Part shown: positions 35,233-44,415 of the stretch, one piece after another | Layout: every line of letters starts with the position of its first letter | Numbering within the stretch: position 1 is the first letter of the stretch | Assembly: GCF_000973725.1 (NCBI RefSeq) | Contig: NZ_CP009621.1 | Location: 3,713,001-3,777,000 of the forward strand | Length of the DNA: 64,000 nt | DNA from: Pontibacter korlensis | GTDB lineage: Bacteria > Bacteroidota > Bacteroidia > Cytophagales > Hymenobacteraceae | Direction: 5' to 3' | Notes under the pieces: generated by a model | Told to the model about the DNA's origin: nothing | Database searches by the model: none | The model's input: only the letters and a program-made list of their open reading frames with translations | Program-made: the position numbers and the translations under genes

Positions 35233-35938
35233 GCTAAAGTCCGCAGGGACTATTTATGACAAAAAGAGCAGGAGGCCCTTGAGGGGCGCAAATTAATAGG
35301 TATTCCCAAACAGAAACAGAACGGAAAAATGACTGACGATACCACTCAAGCATCTTATCCACAACTCCCAGCATGAAAGAAGAGGCGTGCAAAGCACAAT
35401 GATCAACAGCAGGCTTTCAGCCGGTGGGAAGGCTAGTTCAACGAAGCCATGCCTTGTACTCGTCACGAAAAACGTGGGAATAAATGTATCGTGGAACATG
35501 CAGCGGTACCTGCCCCTGCAGCCTATTTGTAGTCTCATTTTGTCGTCTCACAAATCAAAATAACATTCGTTTTAAGATATGAGCAGCTGAGACCGTTCAT
35601 GATATCATGAACGGTGTGTAAAAGGCTAATCGATAGATGTACCTAAAGTCAAATAATAATAGGGGAGGCCACAAAAAGAATAAGGCAAACAACCCAAGCT
35701 TTACCCCCTCCATAAAAACAAAAATTTGGCCTAATCGAGAGGTGGTAAATTTACAGGTGGCGGTATTAGTGTCCGAATAGTGTCCGAAGCAAATGAAAAA
35801 AGGCCTTCAGCATTAGCTGAAGGCCTTTCGTGTAGCCCGTAGGGGAATCGAACGTTGATTCTTTGAGGCTATTAATTCCTATACTTTTAATATTAGCCGC
35901 TGTGTAGCAGTTCGGAGGCTATGAATAAAAACGAGGGG
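35233..35938. other. gene-free stretch at the right island edge
   Basis: No credible gene; the minus-strand frame at 35293-35538 lacks protein character. A palindrome GTTCATGATATCATGAAC lies near 35596. It contains the right-hand GTGTCCG tandem, the hairpin and the attachment-like sequence. Confidence 0.5.
35767..35846 (+). repeat. island-end module C with candidate attR
   Basis: Tandem TAGTGTCCGAA (35767-35789), hairpin AGGCCTTCAG/CTGAAGGCCT and the attachment-like sequence at 35825-35846 (core GTAGCCCGTAGGGGA), followed by ATCGAAC. The core matches 2438-2452. Confidence 0.5.
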
Positions 35939-36352
35939 CTACAAGAGCCCCTCGTCTGCCAGGGAGCAGTAGGTCTCGCTGGTGAGGATGAGGTGGTCCA
36001 GGACGGAGATGTCGAGCAGCTCGCCGCCCTGCTTGATCTTTTTGGTGAGTTGCAGGTCAGCCTGGCTGGGTTTGGGGTTGCCCGAGGGGTGGTTGTGGCA
36101 GAGGACGATGCCCGAGGCGCAGGCCTTGAGGGCGGCCACGAAAACACCCAGCACCTGGTTGGCCCGGTTCAACAGCAGCACCTTGAACTGCTCGACGAAC
36201 TCGAGCTTGCTTGAGTCCCGGCTGTCTTTCAGAACCTGGTAGGAGTCCGCAGAGCAGGTGACCTGCGGCCTTTCGCTGGGCTTGACGCGGTTGCGGTAGG
36301 AGAGCTTGACTTCGGCCACTCTGTGGAAGGCGGATTTCAGTGTCTTTTCCAT
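35939..36352 (-). CDS. RadC-like JAB-domain protein with internal deletion
   Basis: 137 residues from MEKTLKSAFHRVAEVKLSYR. The C-terminal JAMM motif is present (HNHPSGNPKPSQAD, His-x-His and Asp), followed by LLDISVLDHLILTSE. Compared with the usual form, about 19 residues are missing between NRANQVLGV and FVAALKACASG, where the strand and loop leading to the metal site should be. The deletion is in frame. RadC-like JAB proteins ride on mobile elements; activity here is doubtful. Its leader and first 30 codons are duplicated near 57 kb. Confidence 0.7.
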   Translation of the reverse strand: MEKTLKSAFHRVAEVKLSYRNRVKPSERPQVTCSADSYQVLKDSRDSSKLEFVEQFKVLLLNRANQVLGVFVAALKACASGIVLCHNHPSGNPKPSQADLQLTKKIKQGGELLDISVLDHLILTSETYCSLADEGLL

Positions 36353-36553
36353 AATCAGCTTGTTTTTTGAGTGTGCGGAATTGATCATGGTGCCTTCGGC
36401 GCCGGAGGGAGGGCAAGGTGGAGGCGGTGAAAATGCGGAGGGTCCGCCCTCGGTGGATACCCATTTTGTCTGCACGACCTTGCTCCCGTATCCGGCCGGG
36501 AAGGCTACCTTTGCCCCAGAATGAATGACGGTTGGATCTTTGCTTTGGGGTGG
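36263..36553 (-). repeat. duplicated radC start and leader, copy 1
   Basis: About 290 bp nearly identical to 56962-57260, apart from a 9-bp insertion and scattered changes. It covers the first 30 codons of radC plus about 200 bp of leader. Confidence 0.75.
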
Positions 36554-37154
36554 TTTGGTACACTACTTTCAAAGCCTGTCCGATCTGCTTTTATGTTGTT
36601 ACTGCATTGCAGTTGAGATGTGGGACTGTGAGACTATACACCTTATGGAGCTGAGGTTTCCTTACTGGGACGACAGGGATTTTGCAAGCTTATAGCTATT
36701 GAGGCGGATCTTCATTTTAATCAGAAGATTTCACCTATAGGGGTTGCTTGCTGAGGTGAAAAAGCAGGGCCCATTTTAGTAAAAGCATATTAAACACTTC
36801 TACCGAAGTGTTGTATGATGGAGCTTGCGTTCGCTAAAAAGTATTTTTCTTTTTTTGCGAACATAAAAGACGAAAGATTGCTTCCTACAGTCAGGAAACT
36901 GGAGGAAATACCAGGTATTGAGGGTTAAGCATGGCCCGAGCCATGATCTGTTAACAGTTGGTTTGCTGTAAATCAAGAGGGGAAGCTACCGGCGGAACTG
37001 GCATGTGGAATTGAGAGCTTATACCATCCATTCTGCCGCGGCTGCTTCAGCAGTTTCGAAATCTTAAGCTACTGCTGCTGGTGTTTGCCTACCTCACATC
37101 AAGTGCTAGGGAGCAGGTGCAGCAGGAAAACATGGCCTATGCAGATGCAGCCCT
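36353..37154. other. stretch with the radC leader and no clear gene
   Basis: 36353-36553 is the leader shared with 57052-57260. The remainder holds a hairpin AACACTTC/GAAGTGTT (36793-36812) and a possible 37-residue frame. Nothing else is supported. Confidence 0.45.
36815..36928 (+). CDS. possible 37-residue small protein
   Basis: Frame MMELAFAKKYFSFFANIKDE, then RLLPTVRKLEEIPGIEG and stop. It has protein-like helical composition, but no homologue is recalled and no ribosome site is clear. It may be the tail of a lost gene. Confidence 0.2.
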   Translation: MMELAFAKKYFSFFANIKDERLLPTVRKLEEIPGIEG

Positions 37155-38222
37155 TTATTGTAAGTCAGCCTCAATATAGTAGTGGAGGTTTTCCTTTGTG
37201 ATGATGTCCAGCGGCAAGTACTTAATGGCGTTGTGTTTCTTTTTGAAGATCAGGTAATCGGCCAGCCCCTGAATGCCCCAGTACCCCTGGCCTTTCGGGT
37301 TTTGGTTGATAAGGAAATTGATTTGGTTAGTGTTCAGGTGAGCTAGGTTCTCTTCAATTAAATCGTAGCCTATCAGGTGCACGTGATGCAGCTTCTTCTG
37401 TGCAAGGTAATCGGCCATAACATACGCCTTGGAGTTCGTGACAAACACGCCCCTGATGTCGCGGTTGTTCTTGAAGAGCTTGTCCAGCTGCTGTGTTACG
37501 CTCTGTTTGCCACCGCTCTGCAGGTCTACCTGCACAACATTATAGGCAACCTCTAGTTCCTGCGTCATGAAGTAATCCACAAAGCCCTGCTCCTTACTGA
37601 TTAGGTGAGAGGAGTTGGCCACATCTTCCTCGATGTGCGCCACCACGAAAGTACACTTTTCCTTATTGCCAAAGTGTAGCAGTTTAGCGGCAAGGGAGCC
37701 ACTCTGGTAAGAGTCCTGGCCAATATACATGAGCGGCTCGTAGTTAGGAATGTGCGTGTTAAAGAGCACAAACGGAATGCCCTGTTGTCTCCACTTACTA
37801 AAGTAGGAGAGCGACTGGCGGTAAAAAACAGGGGCCACCAGTATGCCGTCAAAAGGTTTGGAGGCTATTTTGTCGGCCTCTACCACAAAGGACTCTGCGT
37901 TGAATGGATCAAAGCAGAATTGCGTTACCCGTATGCCGTACTGCTGCAACTCCTCTTCGGCTTTTTCAATCCCGTCCTTGGGGGCTTGCCAGTACCTGTC
38001 GTATGCAGGATCAGGGATCAGCGCAGCTAGCTGATACGTTTTGTTTTTAACCAGGGCACGGGCCAGGAAATTGGGCTTGTAGTTAAGCTCCTCTGCAATT
38101 TTAAGTACCCGCTGGCGTACGTCTTCCGCCACCCTTCCGCGGTTATGCAGCACGCGGTCCACTGTACCCGTTGATACCTTCGCTTTCTCAGCTATATCCT
38201 TTATTCTAATAACCTTGTTCAA
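37155..38222 (-). CDS. LacI-family regulator with sugar-binding domain (1)
   Basis: About 355 residues. N-terminal LacI HTH (IRIKDIAEKAKVSTGTVDRV, then LHNRGRVAEDVRQRVLKIA and the hinge ELNYKPNFLARAL), then a periplasmic-binding-protein fold (LAALIPDPAYDRYWQAPKDG; FDGILVAPVFYR; LMYIGQDSYQSGSLAAKLL). The HTH starts right at a TTG codon at 38222 (Leu/Met-NKVIR), which I choose; an ATG at 38318 adds 32 unrelated residues. It follows the GH109-kinase operon behind a terminator and probably senses a sugar used by it. Confidence 0.85.
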   Translation of the reverse strand: MNKVIRIKDIAEKAKVSTGTVDRVLHNRGRVAEDVRQRVLKIAEELNYKPNFLARALVKNKTYQLAALIPDPAYDRYWQAPKDGIEKAEEELQQYGIRVTQFCFDPFNAESFVVEADKIASKPFDGILVAPVFYRQSLSYFSKWRQQGIPFVLFNTHIPNYEPLMYIGQDSYQSGSLAAKLLHFGNKEKCTFVVAHIEEDVANSSHLISKEQGFVDYFMTQELEVAYNVVQVDLQSGGKQSVTQQLDKLFKNNRDIRGVFVTNSKAYVMADYLAQKKLHHVHLIGYDLIEENLAHLNTNQINFLINQNPKGQGYWGIQGLADYLIFKKKHNAIKYLPLDIITKENLHYYIEADLQ

Positions 38223-38444
38223 GTTCTGCCTAGCGTTTAACGTGTGAAAGAATTGCAAGCTACAGTCCGACCAGCTGTAGGGTGCAACGTGTGCCTGACT
38301 TGGGAGGTCCCTCCGCATGCTGCAGGCATGAAACCCTTCCTTGGCATATAAAGATACATGAATGTTCGGCTTACCTGGGAATTAGCGTGAAAAACGTATA
38401 GTGCAATGACAAGAAGGGTTGCTATCTGATTGGTTTTCAAAAGG

Positions 38445-38471
38445 AAGCCCCGGCGCACAAGACCGGGGCTT
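38445..38471 (-). terminator. terminator of the GH109 operon
   Basis: AAGCCCCGG and CCGGGGCTT pair; it lies 53 nt after the GH109 stop on the minus strand. Confidence 0.75.
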
Positions 38472-38523
38472 TGTTAAAGTGGAAAGCTACTAATGTATAA
38501 AGCCATATAGAACTTCAGTGATG

Positions 38524-39975
38524 CTAGGATTTGACGATCACGTTGGTAGTGCCGCCTCCTGCCAGCGATAGGTTAACAGGAGCGTTTTTCTGCCAGGCAC
38601 CCGCAGTGAAGTCGGGCACGTCTATGGAGTTGGAGCGGTTGGCCACAGACCACTCGCTCAACAGGCCGACAGCCGTCCAGGAGGCCGCGTCGTACACGTC
38701 CTGGTCCAGTGGCAAGCCGTTGCGCAGGCAGTCGATCAGGCGCCAGTCCATCATAAAATCCATGCCGCCATGGCCTCCGATCTTTTTGGCCATCTCCCCG
38801 ATTTTCTTCACAATGTCAGGGGTGTACTGCTCCTCCAGCGCCTTCACCTCTTCTGGCTTGAGCCAGCCGTGGCCCGTGGCAATCTTCTGCTCCGGCCACT
38901 TGCGGGCAATGCCTTTGGTGCCGCTCACCAGGTGAATTCGGGAGTAGGGACGAGGGGAAGTGACATCGTGCTGAATCATGATGGTGCGGCCCATTTTGGT
39001 GCGGATGGTGGTGGTGTTCATGTTGCCCCGGTAGGTGTCCTGCACAAAGCCTTTATAGAAATTATCGCCTTGGGCCCGTTTCTGTGCCTCCTCATACATC
39101 ATAAAGTCATCGCTGGAAACGGAGGTCAGGTAATCCATCACATCGCCGCGGTTAACGTTCATGACCTGGCAGATAGGGCCTAGGCCGTGGGTCGGGTAGA
39201 GGCTGCCGTTACGGGTCATGTTCTGCTTGAGGCGCCACATGTCCTGGTAGCCCTCTTTATCAAAGTTCAGGTCCACCAGTTGGTGGATATAGGCACCCTC
39301 GCCGTGAATAATTTCCCCGAAGTAGCCTTGGCGTGCCATGTTCAGCGTCAGGATCTCGAAGAAATCGTAGCAGCAGTTCTCCAGCATCATGCAGTGCTTC
39401 TTGGTGCGCTCTGATGTCTCCACCAGCTGCCAGCATTCCTCAATGGTGGTGGCGGCAGGAACCTCCACGGCGGCGTGCTTGCCATGCTCCATGGCGTAGA
39501 CGGCTTGCGGCGTGTGCAGGTGCCAGGGCGTGGTGATGTAAATCAGGTCAATATCATCTCTATCAACCATTTCTTTCCAGGAGTCCTCTTTCCCGGAGTA
39601 TAATGTAGGGTTGTGTGCTGAACCAGTCCTCTCCTGCAGCTGCTTTTTTACTTTTTCGGCCCGCTCGGGAATCAGGTCGCAGAGCGCTTTGATTTCTACG
39701 CCTTCTATGTTGCTCATGCGGTATACGGCGCCTGGGCCTCTCATGCCTAAGCCCACGAAACCGACACGCACCTTGTCGAGCTTAGGAGCGCTGTAGCCGC
39801 TCATGTTAAACTGCTGCGTATACTTGCGTTTAGCCTGTTGCGCAATCTGTGCTAGGTTAGACTGTGCTTGCTCTTCTACGGCGCCGGTGGCACAGCCTCC
39901 CAGCAAGCCCGTGCCGGCGATGCTTATCCCAGCCAAGCCTGAAAGCTTTAAGAAATCTCTGCGGTTGCTACTCAT
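38524..39975 (-). CDS. GH109-like Gfo/Idh/MocA enzyme, Tat-exported
   Basis: 483 residues. Signal MSSNRRDFLKLSGLAGISIA has the RRxFLK Tat motif with a lipobox-like GGC. A Rossmann NAD site follows (VGFVGLGMRGPGAVYRMSNI), then ITTPWHLHTPQAVYAMEHGK, VEVPAATTIEECW and THGLGPICQVMNVNRGD, which match GH109 enzymes that cleave alpha-N-acetylgalactosamine by an NAD-dependent route. Folding with cofactor before export fits the Tat signal. It is third in an operon after the HexNAc kinase fusion and the CBM9-like gene. A non-GalNAc substrate is possible. Confidence 0.8.
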   Translation of the reverse strand: MSSNRRDFLKLSGLAGISIAGTGLLGGCATGAVEEQAQSNLAQIAQQAKRKYTQQFNMSGYSAPKLDKVRVGFVGLGMRGPGAVYRMSNIEGVEIKALCDLIPERAEKVKKQLQERTGSAHNPTLYSGKEDSWKEMVDRDDIDLIYITTPWHLHTPQAVYAMEHGKHAAVEVPAATTIEECWQLVETSERTKKHCMMLENCCYDFFEILTLNMARQGYFGEIIHGEGAYIHQLVDLNFDKEGYQDMWRLKQNMTRNGSLYPTHGLGPICQVMNVNRGDVMDYLTSVSSDDFMMYEEAQKRAQGDNFYKGFVQDTYRGNMNTTTIRTKMGRTIMIQHDVTSPRPYSRIHLVSGTKGIARKWPEQKIATGHGWLKPEEVKALEEQYTPDIVKKIGEMAKKIGGHGGMDFMMDWRLIDCLRNGLPLDQDVYDAASWTAVGLLSEWSVANRSNSIDVPDFTAGAWQKNAPVNLSLAGGGTTNVIVKS

Positions 39976-39994
39976 GGTGATAAAGGTTAGATGT

Positions 39995-40675
39995 TTAGCT
40001 GATATGCTTATTGATTGAGTCAAAGGATGCTGAAGCGAATGAGATGCGGCCAAACTGCTCTGGCCTATGAAAATCTGGCTCAGGCGCTTCGATCGGTTGC
40101 CAGGCCAGGTAATGGGGTGCGGGCAGGTCTTCTCCGCACTTGTAAAAATTGCCCCGTGCCTGCAAGCCGGAAAAACGCTCCAGCTGGTGCTCGGAAAATA
40201 CCCATGCCGGTATCCGCAAGGTCAGTTCCCAGGCTTTACCGGTGCAGCCATGGTTGCATACTTTCAGGTGTGCCAGGTGCTCAATTGCTGAAACGATACT
40301 GGCGGGCAGGAGCTTTCGGTTGTCTCTGCCCCGGCCATAAGCTAGTAAGCATGTACCCAAACAGTTTACCTCTAAGTTGTAGTAGGTGCCATCGTCGCCA
40401 AACGAGAGAAAGAACTCTACGCAACTGTCTTTGTATACCGGTTCATTTATGCTTCTGTACCTGGCCAGCACAGTTTCTTCCTCTACCTTATACTTAAGGT
40501 AGAGGCAATCTTGCCCATGGGCCATAACAAAAGCCACCTTAGGCAGTGGCTCTCCATTTGTCCACAGCGCCACTTCCAGGTACTGTGCCGGGAGCTGGTC
40601 GAGCCTGTCGGACACGAGAGCAAGCGGGCTTTCATGCGGCAGGTCAGGTATGAACGGAACTGTCAGGTGCTTCAT
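39995..40675 (-). CDS. CBM9-like carbohydrate-binding protein
   Basis: 226 residues without a signal peptide. The centre matches family-9-like carbohydrate-binding domains: YKDSCVEFFLSFGDDGTYYN, LEVNCLGTCLLAYGRGRDNR, and the end WELTLRIPAWVF. Its ATG overlaps the TGA of the kinase fusion (ATGA), and the GH109 gene starts 19 nt after its stop. In this operon it may bind the HexNAc glycan or help an enzyme. The lack of export signal is odd for a CBM. Confidence 0.75.
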   Translation of the reverse strand: MKHLTVPFIPDLPHESPLALVSDRLDQLPAQYLEVALWTNGEPLPKVAFVMAHGQDCLYLKYKVEEETVLARYRSINEPVYKDSCVEFFLSFGDDGTYYNLEVNCLGTCLLAYGRGRDNRKLLPASIVSAIEHLAHLKVCNHGCTGKAWELTLRIPAWVFSEHQLERFSGLQARGNFYKCGEDLPAPHYLAWQPIEAPEPDFHRPEQFGRISFASASFDSINKHIS

Positions 40676-42756
40676 CTTTCTTGTTGCTGCGCAGCGGCGG
40701 CTGTTTTAAAAGCATGCGCTGTTTGTTGTATCGTATGTAGCAGGAGTTCGCTGTTCTCTTCAAGTACCTCTACCAGCCTGAACTGCGCCCGGGCCCGCTG
40801 CAGGTTGTGTTCCGGAAAATGAATTTTGTAGTAATGGTCCCCCTCAATGTAATCTGTTAGGAAACGAACTCCCATGATGTAAGGCAAGAGCCTTACCCCA
40901 GGCTCCAGGGAGTTTACTTCCTCCTCGGTAAGAAAGGCACTGGTTTCCTGTAAAAAACCTTCCGTGAAGGCTCTAAACAACTCGTAGTCCACTTTGATTT
41001 TGCTCAAGTCCTCTTCGTCTTCGGCAGCTTTGTTGACTGTGGTTCGGATAGCGTCGCCATAGTCATAAGCCAGGAAACCAGGCATGACGGTATCCAGGTC
41101 AATAACACAGAGCGCTTTGTCATGCCTGTCGAGCAGCACATTATTGAACTTGGTATCGTTGTGCGTGGTGCGGAGCGGCAGTTTCCCCGCACGCCCAAGC
41201 CTGCAGATGGAGCTCATCTCCTCACCACGCTGCCATACAAAGCGCAGCTCCTTGTCTACCTGTGCTACCCTTCCTGCAGCATTCAGCCTGGTGGCTTGTG
41301 TTAGCAGGCGCAGGCGGTTCTCGATGTTGTGGAAGTCTGGAATGGACTCGTGCAGCTGGCTGGCATCCAGGTCTGCTAAAAGTGCCAGGAACTTACCGAA
41401 AGCCTTACCTCCTTCGTAAGCCTGTTGCGGTGTTTCAACAATATCATAACTGCGGGTGCCTTCCAGCAGCAGGTAAACGCGCCAGAAGTTACCATCCGGA
41501 TCCCGATAGTAGCCTAAATTGTCCTGCGTTGGCACCAAAGTCAGCACCTCCTCGTCTGGGCGAGCACCGGGTATATGCTGTAGCTTTTGACGAAGGTGTA
41601 GGGTCACTAGCCCGATGTTCTCCATCAGCAGAGGCACGTTTCTGAAAACGTGGTGATTGATGCGTTGCAGCAGGTAGTTAGGGCACGTTGGCTGATCATT
41701 CGCTACAGCATAAGTGTCATGGATATGGCCTGACCCATAGGGGATTATGCTAGCTACACTTCCCTCTAGCTGAAAGTGAGCCAGAACGTCCCGAAGCTTT
41801 GCCTCCGCCTGTAGGGCGATTGCTTTACCGGGATGTAGGGTAAAATCGTCCCACAGAGGACGGGGGTACACATTTGCCTCCGTGAGTAACCTTATTTGCT
41901 CGGTCGTGTGGGCCTTGTCCTGAGGATAAGTTACGCCAAACCATTTTTCAGGGGTAGGTATTACCTGGACGCGTGCAAGGCCGGCTGACAGCACCTGGTT
42001 TACCACCGACGGCAGGTAAAACTCAGCCTTCAGTTCCTGTCCCTTTTCATCCAGGAACTCCTGCAGGTACTGCTCAAAGTATGGAAGCACAGATGGCTTA
42101 AAGGCCATCAGGTTCATGGATACCAGCTCTTCCCCATCCAACTCCCAGTGCTGTGCGTGCTCGTCCTGCACTGTGATACTCCCGTCAGTGGAGCGGGTGA
42201 TCTGTGTAAGCTCTGTCAGGGAGGCCAAGGTATGGTCAGGGCCGAGAGAGCAGATGCCGCGCGACACACTGCCATGCTCGGAGAGCGTATTGCGTAGTCT
42301 ATAGCCAATCAGGCCATATTCCTTCAGGTCCGTGCTCTCCTGTAAAAAATCGGATGCTAGCTTAAATGATTCATAGCCGTAAAAGTCATCTGCGTTTATG
42401 ACGGCGAAAGGGCCCTGTATCTTGGCAGAGGCTACCCAGACGGCATGCGCTGTTCCCCAGGGTTTAACGCGCCCCTCAGGCACATGGTATCCCGCTGGCA
42501 GCATGTCAAGTTCCTGGGCGACGTAAGCTACCGGAATGTGTGCCGGCAGTCTCTGCTGCATCACTTCCTTGAACTCCTGCTCAATTGATTCCCTGATAAC
42601 GAACACGACATTGCCGAATCCTGCCTTCAGGGCGTCATGTATGGAGTACTCTATAATGGTTTCGCCATGGGGGCCAAAGGCATCGAGCTGCTTAAGGCTG
42701 CCGTATCGCGTTGCCATGCCTGCTGCCAATATAAGTAAAGTAGGGCCTGTATGCAT
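40672..42756 (-). CDS. nucleotidyltransferase fused to N-acetylhexosamine kinase-like domain
   Basis: 694 residues. N-terminal about 1-290: sugar-phosphate nucleotidyltransferase (LLILAAGMATRYGSLKQLDA; FAVINADDFYGYESF; NLMAFKPSVLPYFEQYL). C-terminal about 320-694: aminoglycoside-phosphotransferase/NahK-like kinase (IIPYGSGHIHDTYAVAND; RTTHNDTKFNNVLLD catalytic loop; VIDLDTVMPGFLAYDYGD metal motif). One chain could phosphorylate free HexNAc at C1 and couple it to UTP. The start MHTGPTLLILAAG is chosen over an in-frame Met at 42837. First gene of the operon with CBM9-like and GH109 genes. Confidence 0.82.
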   Translation of the reverse strand: MHTGPTLLILAAGMATRYGSLKQLDAFGPHGETIIEYSIHDALKAGFGNVVFVIRESIEQEFKEVMQQRLPAHIPVAYVAQELDMLPAGYHVPEGRVKPWGTAHAVWVASAKIQGPFAVINADDFYGYESFKLASDFLQESTDLKEYGLIGYRLRNTLSEHGSVSRGICSLGPDHTLASLTELTQITRSTDGSITVQDEHAQHWELDGEELVSMNLMAFKPSVLPYFEQYLQEFLDEKGQELKAEFYLPSVVNQVLSAGLARVQVIPTPEKWFGVTYPQDKAHTTEQIRLLTEANVYPRPLWDDFTLHPGKAIALQAEAKLRDVLAHFQLEGSVASIIPYGSGHIHDTYAVANDQPTCPNYLLQRINHHVFRNVPLLMENIGLVTLHLRQKLQHIPGARPDEEVLTLVPTQDNLGYYRDPDGNFWRVYLLLEGTRSYDIVETPQQAYEGGKAFGKFLALLADLDASQLHESIPDFHNIENRLRLLTQATRLNAAGRVAQVDKELRFVWQRGEEMSSICRLGRAGKLPLRTTHNDTKFNNVLLDRHDKALCVIDLDTVMPGFLAYDYGDAIRTTVNKAAEDEEDLSKIKVDYELFRAFTEGFLQETSAFLTEEEVNSLEPGVRLLPYIMGVRFLTDYIEGDHYYKIHFPEHNLQRARAQFRLVEVLEENSELLLHTIQQTAHAFKTAAAAQQQER

Positions 42757-43249
42757 GTGATAAAAAGTTATATAGGAACGATGGATTTCCCCATCTATAG
42801 GTATTCTGCAAGCAAGGAAATCCCCAAGAGCTGACACGCTTCATGGCCATAGCACCCCTGATCTGTATGGGAACTGCAACGGTGCCTGGGCGTTCATAGG
42901 GCCAGGCACCGTTGCAGGGAAATACTGCGGTACCAGAACGTCCCTGACTGCTTGCCGTTTGGAACCCTGTTTTAAAAGTAAACAGCCGGATTCTACAAAA
43001 CAAGAAAAAACTATATTATGTTTACGAACACGCAAGCGATAAATCCAATATTAGCTTGGTTGTGGGCCCAAAAAACATAGGCATTACCGGTCAGGGCACT
43101 TGCAAAAGGCGGAGGCATGGAAAGGGTAGGGCAGCAGGCGATGCTTATTTTGTTCACAGAAGCTCATGCCGCACCTCCTTTGCCGCGCCGGGCAAGGCCC
43201 GATGGGTACAAGCGGTATGGCGTGAAGGGTAGTTTAGGACCTGTCTTAC
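42757..43249. promoter_or_regulatory. upstream region of the HexNAc operon
   Basis: No gene. It contains a perfect 16-bp hairpin (42874-42889 with 42902-42917, CTGCAACGGTGCCTGG) and an imperfect palindrome TGTTTACGAACA (43019-43030) that could be a LacI-type operator. Confidence 0.35.
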
Positions 43250-44269
43250 CTATGTATGTTTCTGGGTCTCCACGAGTTGCGACTCCACGGTGACTTTATA
43301 GTAAGCCTGCCGCGGCTGTTCTGCCTTGGTACACAGGAGGTCGAGTAGGATCTCAGTGGCCTTTAGACCCTGTTTGTAAGGATACTGCTCCACCGACGCG
43401 AGCGGAGCGTGATCCATGTAGGCAATCATAGGAAGGTTTGCATAGCTGACGAACTCCAGATGTAGCTGAATGCCTAATTCCTTGGCGTGCTTGCAGGCAT
43501 GAAGCCACACATAATCATTGAAGGTAACGATGGCGCTCACCTTCCGCTTACTGGCCATCAGGCTATCAAAAGCCGCCTTGGTTCCGGTTTCTGTCAAATC
43601 GCACTCAACAATAAGCGATGGGTCATACTTTAGCCTGTTGTTGAGCATGGCTTTGACATACCCTTCTCGTCTTTCTGTGCTAGCAAAAAGGGTGTGGGGG
43701 CCGTTGATCAAGCCAATGGCACGGTGCCCCTTTTTTAAGAGATAGGTTACAGCCTCCGCTGTGCCCGTAACCAGATTGCAGCTAACCGAGTGTACGTCCT
43801 GAACGGGTGGAATGCGGTCAAAAAACACGACAGGAATGTTACACTGGCTGAGGCGGCTGAAGTGTTCGAAGGAAGAGGTTGTTTTTGCCACAGAAACCAG
43901 TAAGCCATCCACCCGGTGACTTTTCATCTTCTCCACCAGTTGTTTCTCCTTTTGTGTATCATCGTGGGACTGTGCCAGCAATACCGTGTAGTTTCTCTTG
44001 TAGGCAGTGTCTTCTATGGCGGTGATGGCCGAGGAGAAAAAAGCTTCTGAGAGTTCCGGTAAGATAACGCCAATGGTGTAGGTTTTGCCCTTTTGGAAAT
44101 GCACAGCCGCATGGTTGCGCTCATAGTTAAGCTCCCTGGCTAATTGCTTCACCCGCTGGCTTGTTTCCATGCCTATGCTCGGATGGTCATGCAGCGCCCT
44201 GGAAACAGTTGATGTGGACACACTCAAGATTTTAGCGATTTCTTTGATAGTGACGGGTTTACCTGGCAT
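43250..44269 (-). CDS. LacI-family regulator (2)
   Basis: 339 residues, start MPGKPVTIKEIAKILSVSTS TVSRALHDHPSIG, a textbook LacI HTH with hinge ELNYERNHAAVHFQKGKTYT, followed by the sugar-binding core (IGVILPELSEAFFSSAITAI; HRVDGLLVSVAKTT; IPVVFFDRIPP; GHRAIGLINGP; SAIVTFNDYVWLHA). It is divergent from the SusC gene and the likely controller of SusCD through the GCAAACGTTTGC sites in the gap. Confidence 0.88.
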   Translation of the reverse strand: MPGKPVTIKEIAKILSVSTSTVSRALHDHPSIGMETSQRVKQLARELNYERNHAAVHFQKGKTYTIGVILPELSEAFFSSAITAIEDTAYKRNYTVLLAQSHDDTQKEKQLVEKMKSHRVDGLLVSVAKTTSSFEHFSRLSQCNIPVVFFDRIPPVQDVHSVSCNLVTGTAEAVTYLLKKGHRAIGLINGPHTLFASTERREGYVKAMLNNRLKYDPSLIVECDLTETGTKAAFDSLMASKRKVSAIVTFNDYVWLHACKHAKELGIQLHLEFVSYANLPMIAYMDHAPLASVEQYPYKQGLKATEILLDLLCTKAEQPRQAYYKVTVESQLVETQKHT

Positions 44270-44379
44270 CTTGCAAACGTCTAGTGGTTTCTAAATATAA
44301 AATTTTAATAGCTTAATAGAAAGCGAATTCTTGTCGAGAACCGGAATAGGAGATGATTACAAGGAATATAACTTTTTTA

Positions 44380-44409
44380 TTGTGTGTTCGCGCACAAGTT
44401 TTATATTTG
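44380..44409 (+). promoter_or_regulatory. Bacteroidota-type promoter
   Basis: TTG at 44380-44382, 19 nt, then TATATTTG at 44402-44409, a good match to TTG-N19-TAnnTTTG. An imperfect palindrome (TTGTGTG/CGCACAA) covers the -33 part. Confidence 0.5.
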
Positions 44410-44415
44410 TTGAAC

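Noticed and set aside
35293..35538. 81-residue minus-strand frame
   Set aside because: No protein-like composition, no neighbours in the same direction and no recognisable motif.
35832..35853. Possible tRNA gene
   Set aside because: Only a T-arm/acceptor-like end is present; no D-arm or anticodon arm can be folded on either side.
37021..37160. Hydrophobic plus-strand stretch (LPRLLQQFRNLKLLLLVFAY)
   Set aside because: No start codon and it runs into the LacI gene on the other strand; may be a relic, but unsupported.
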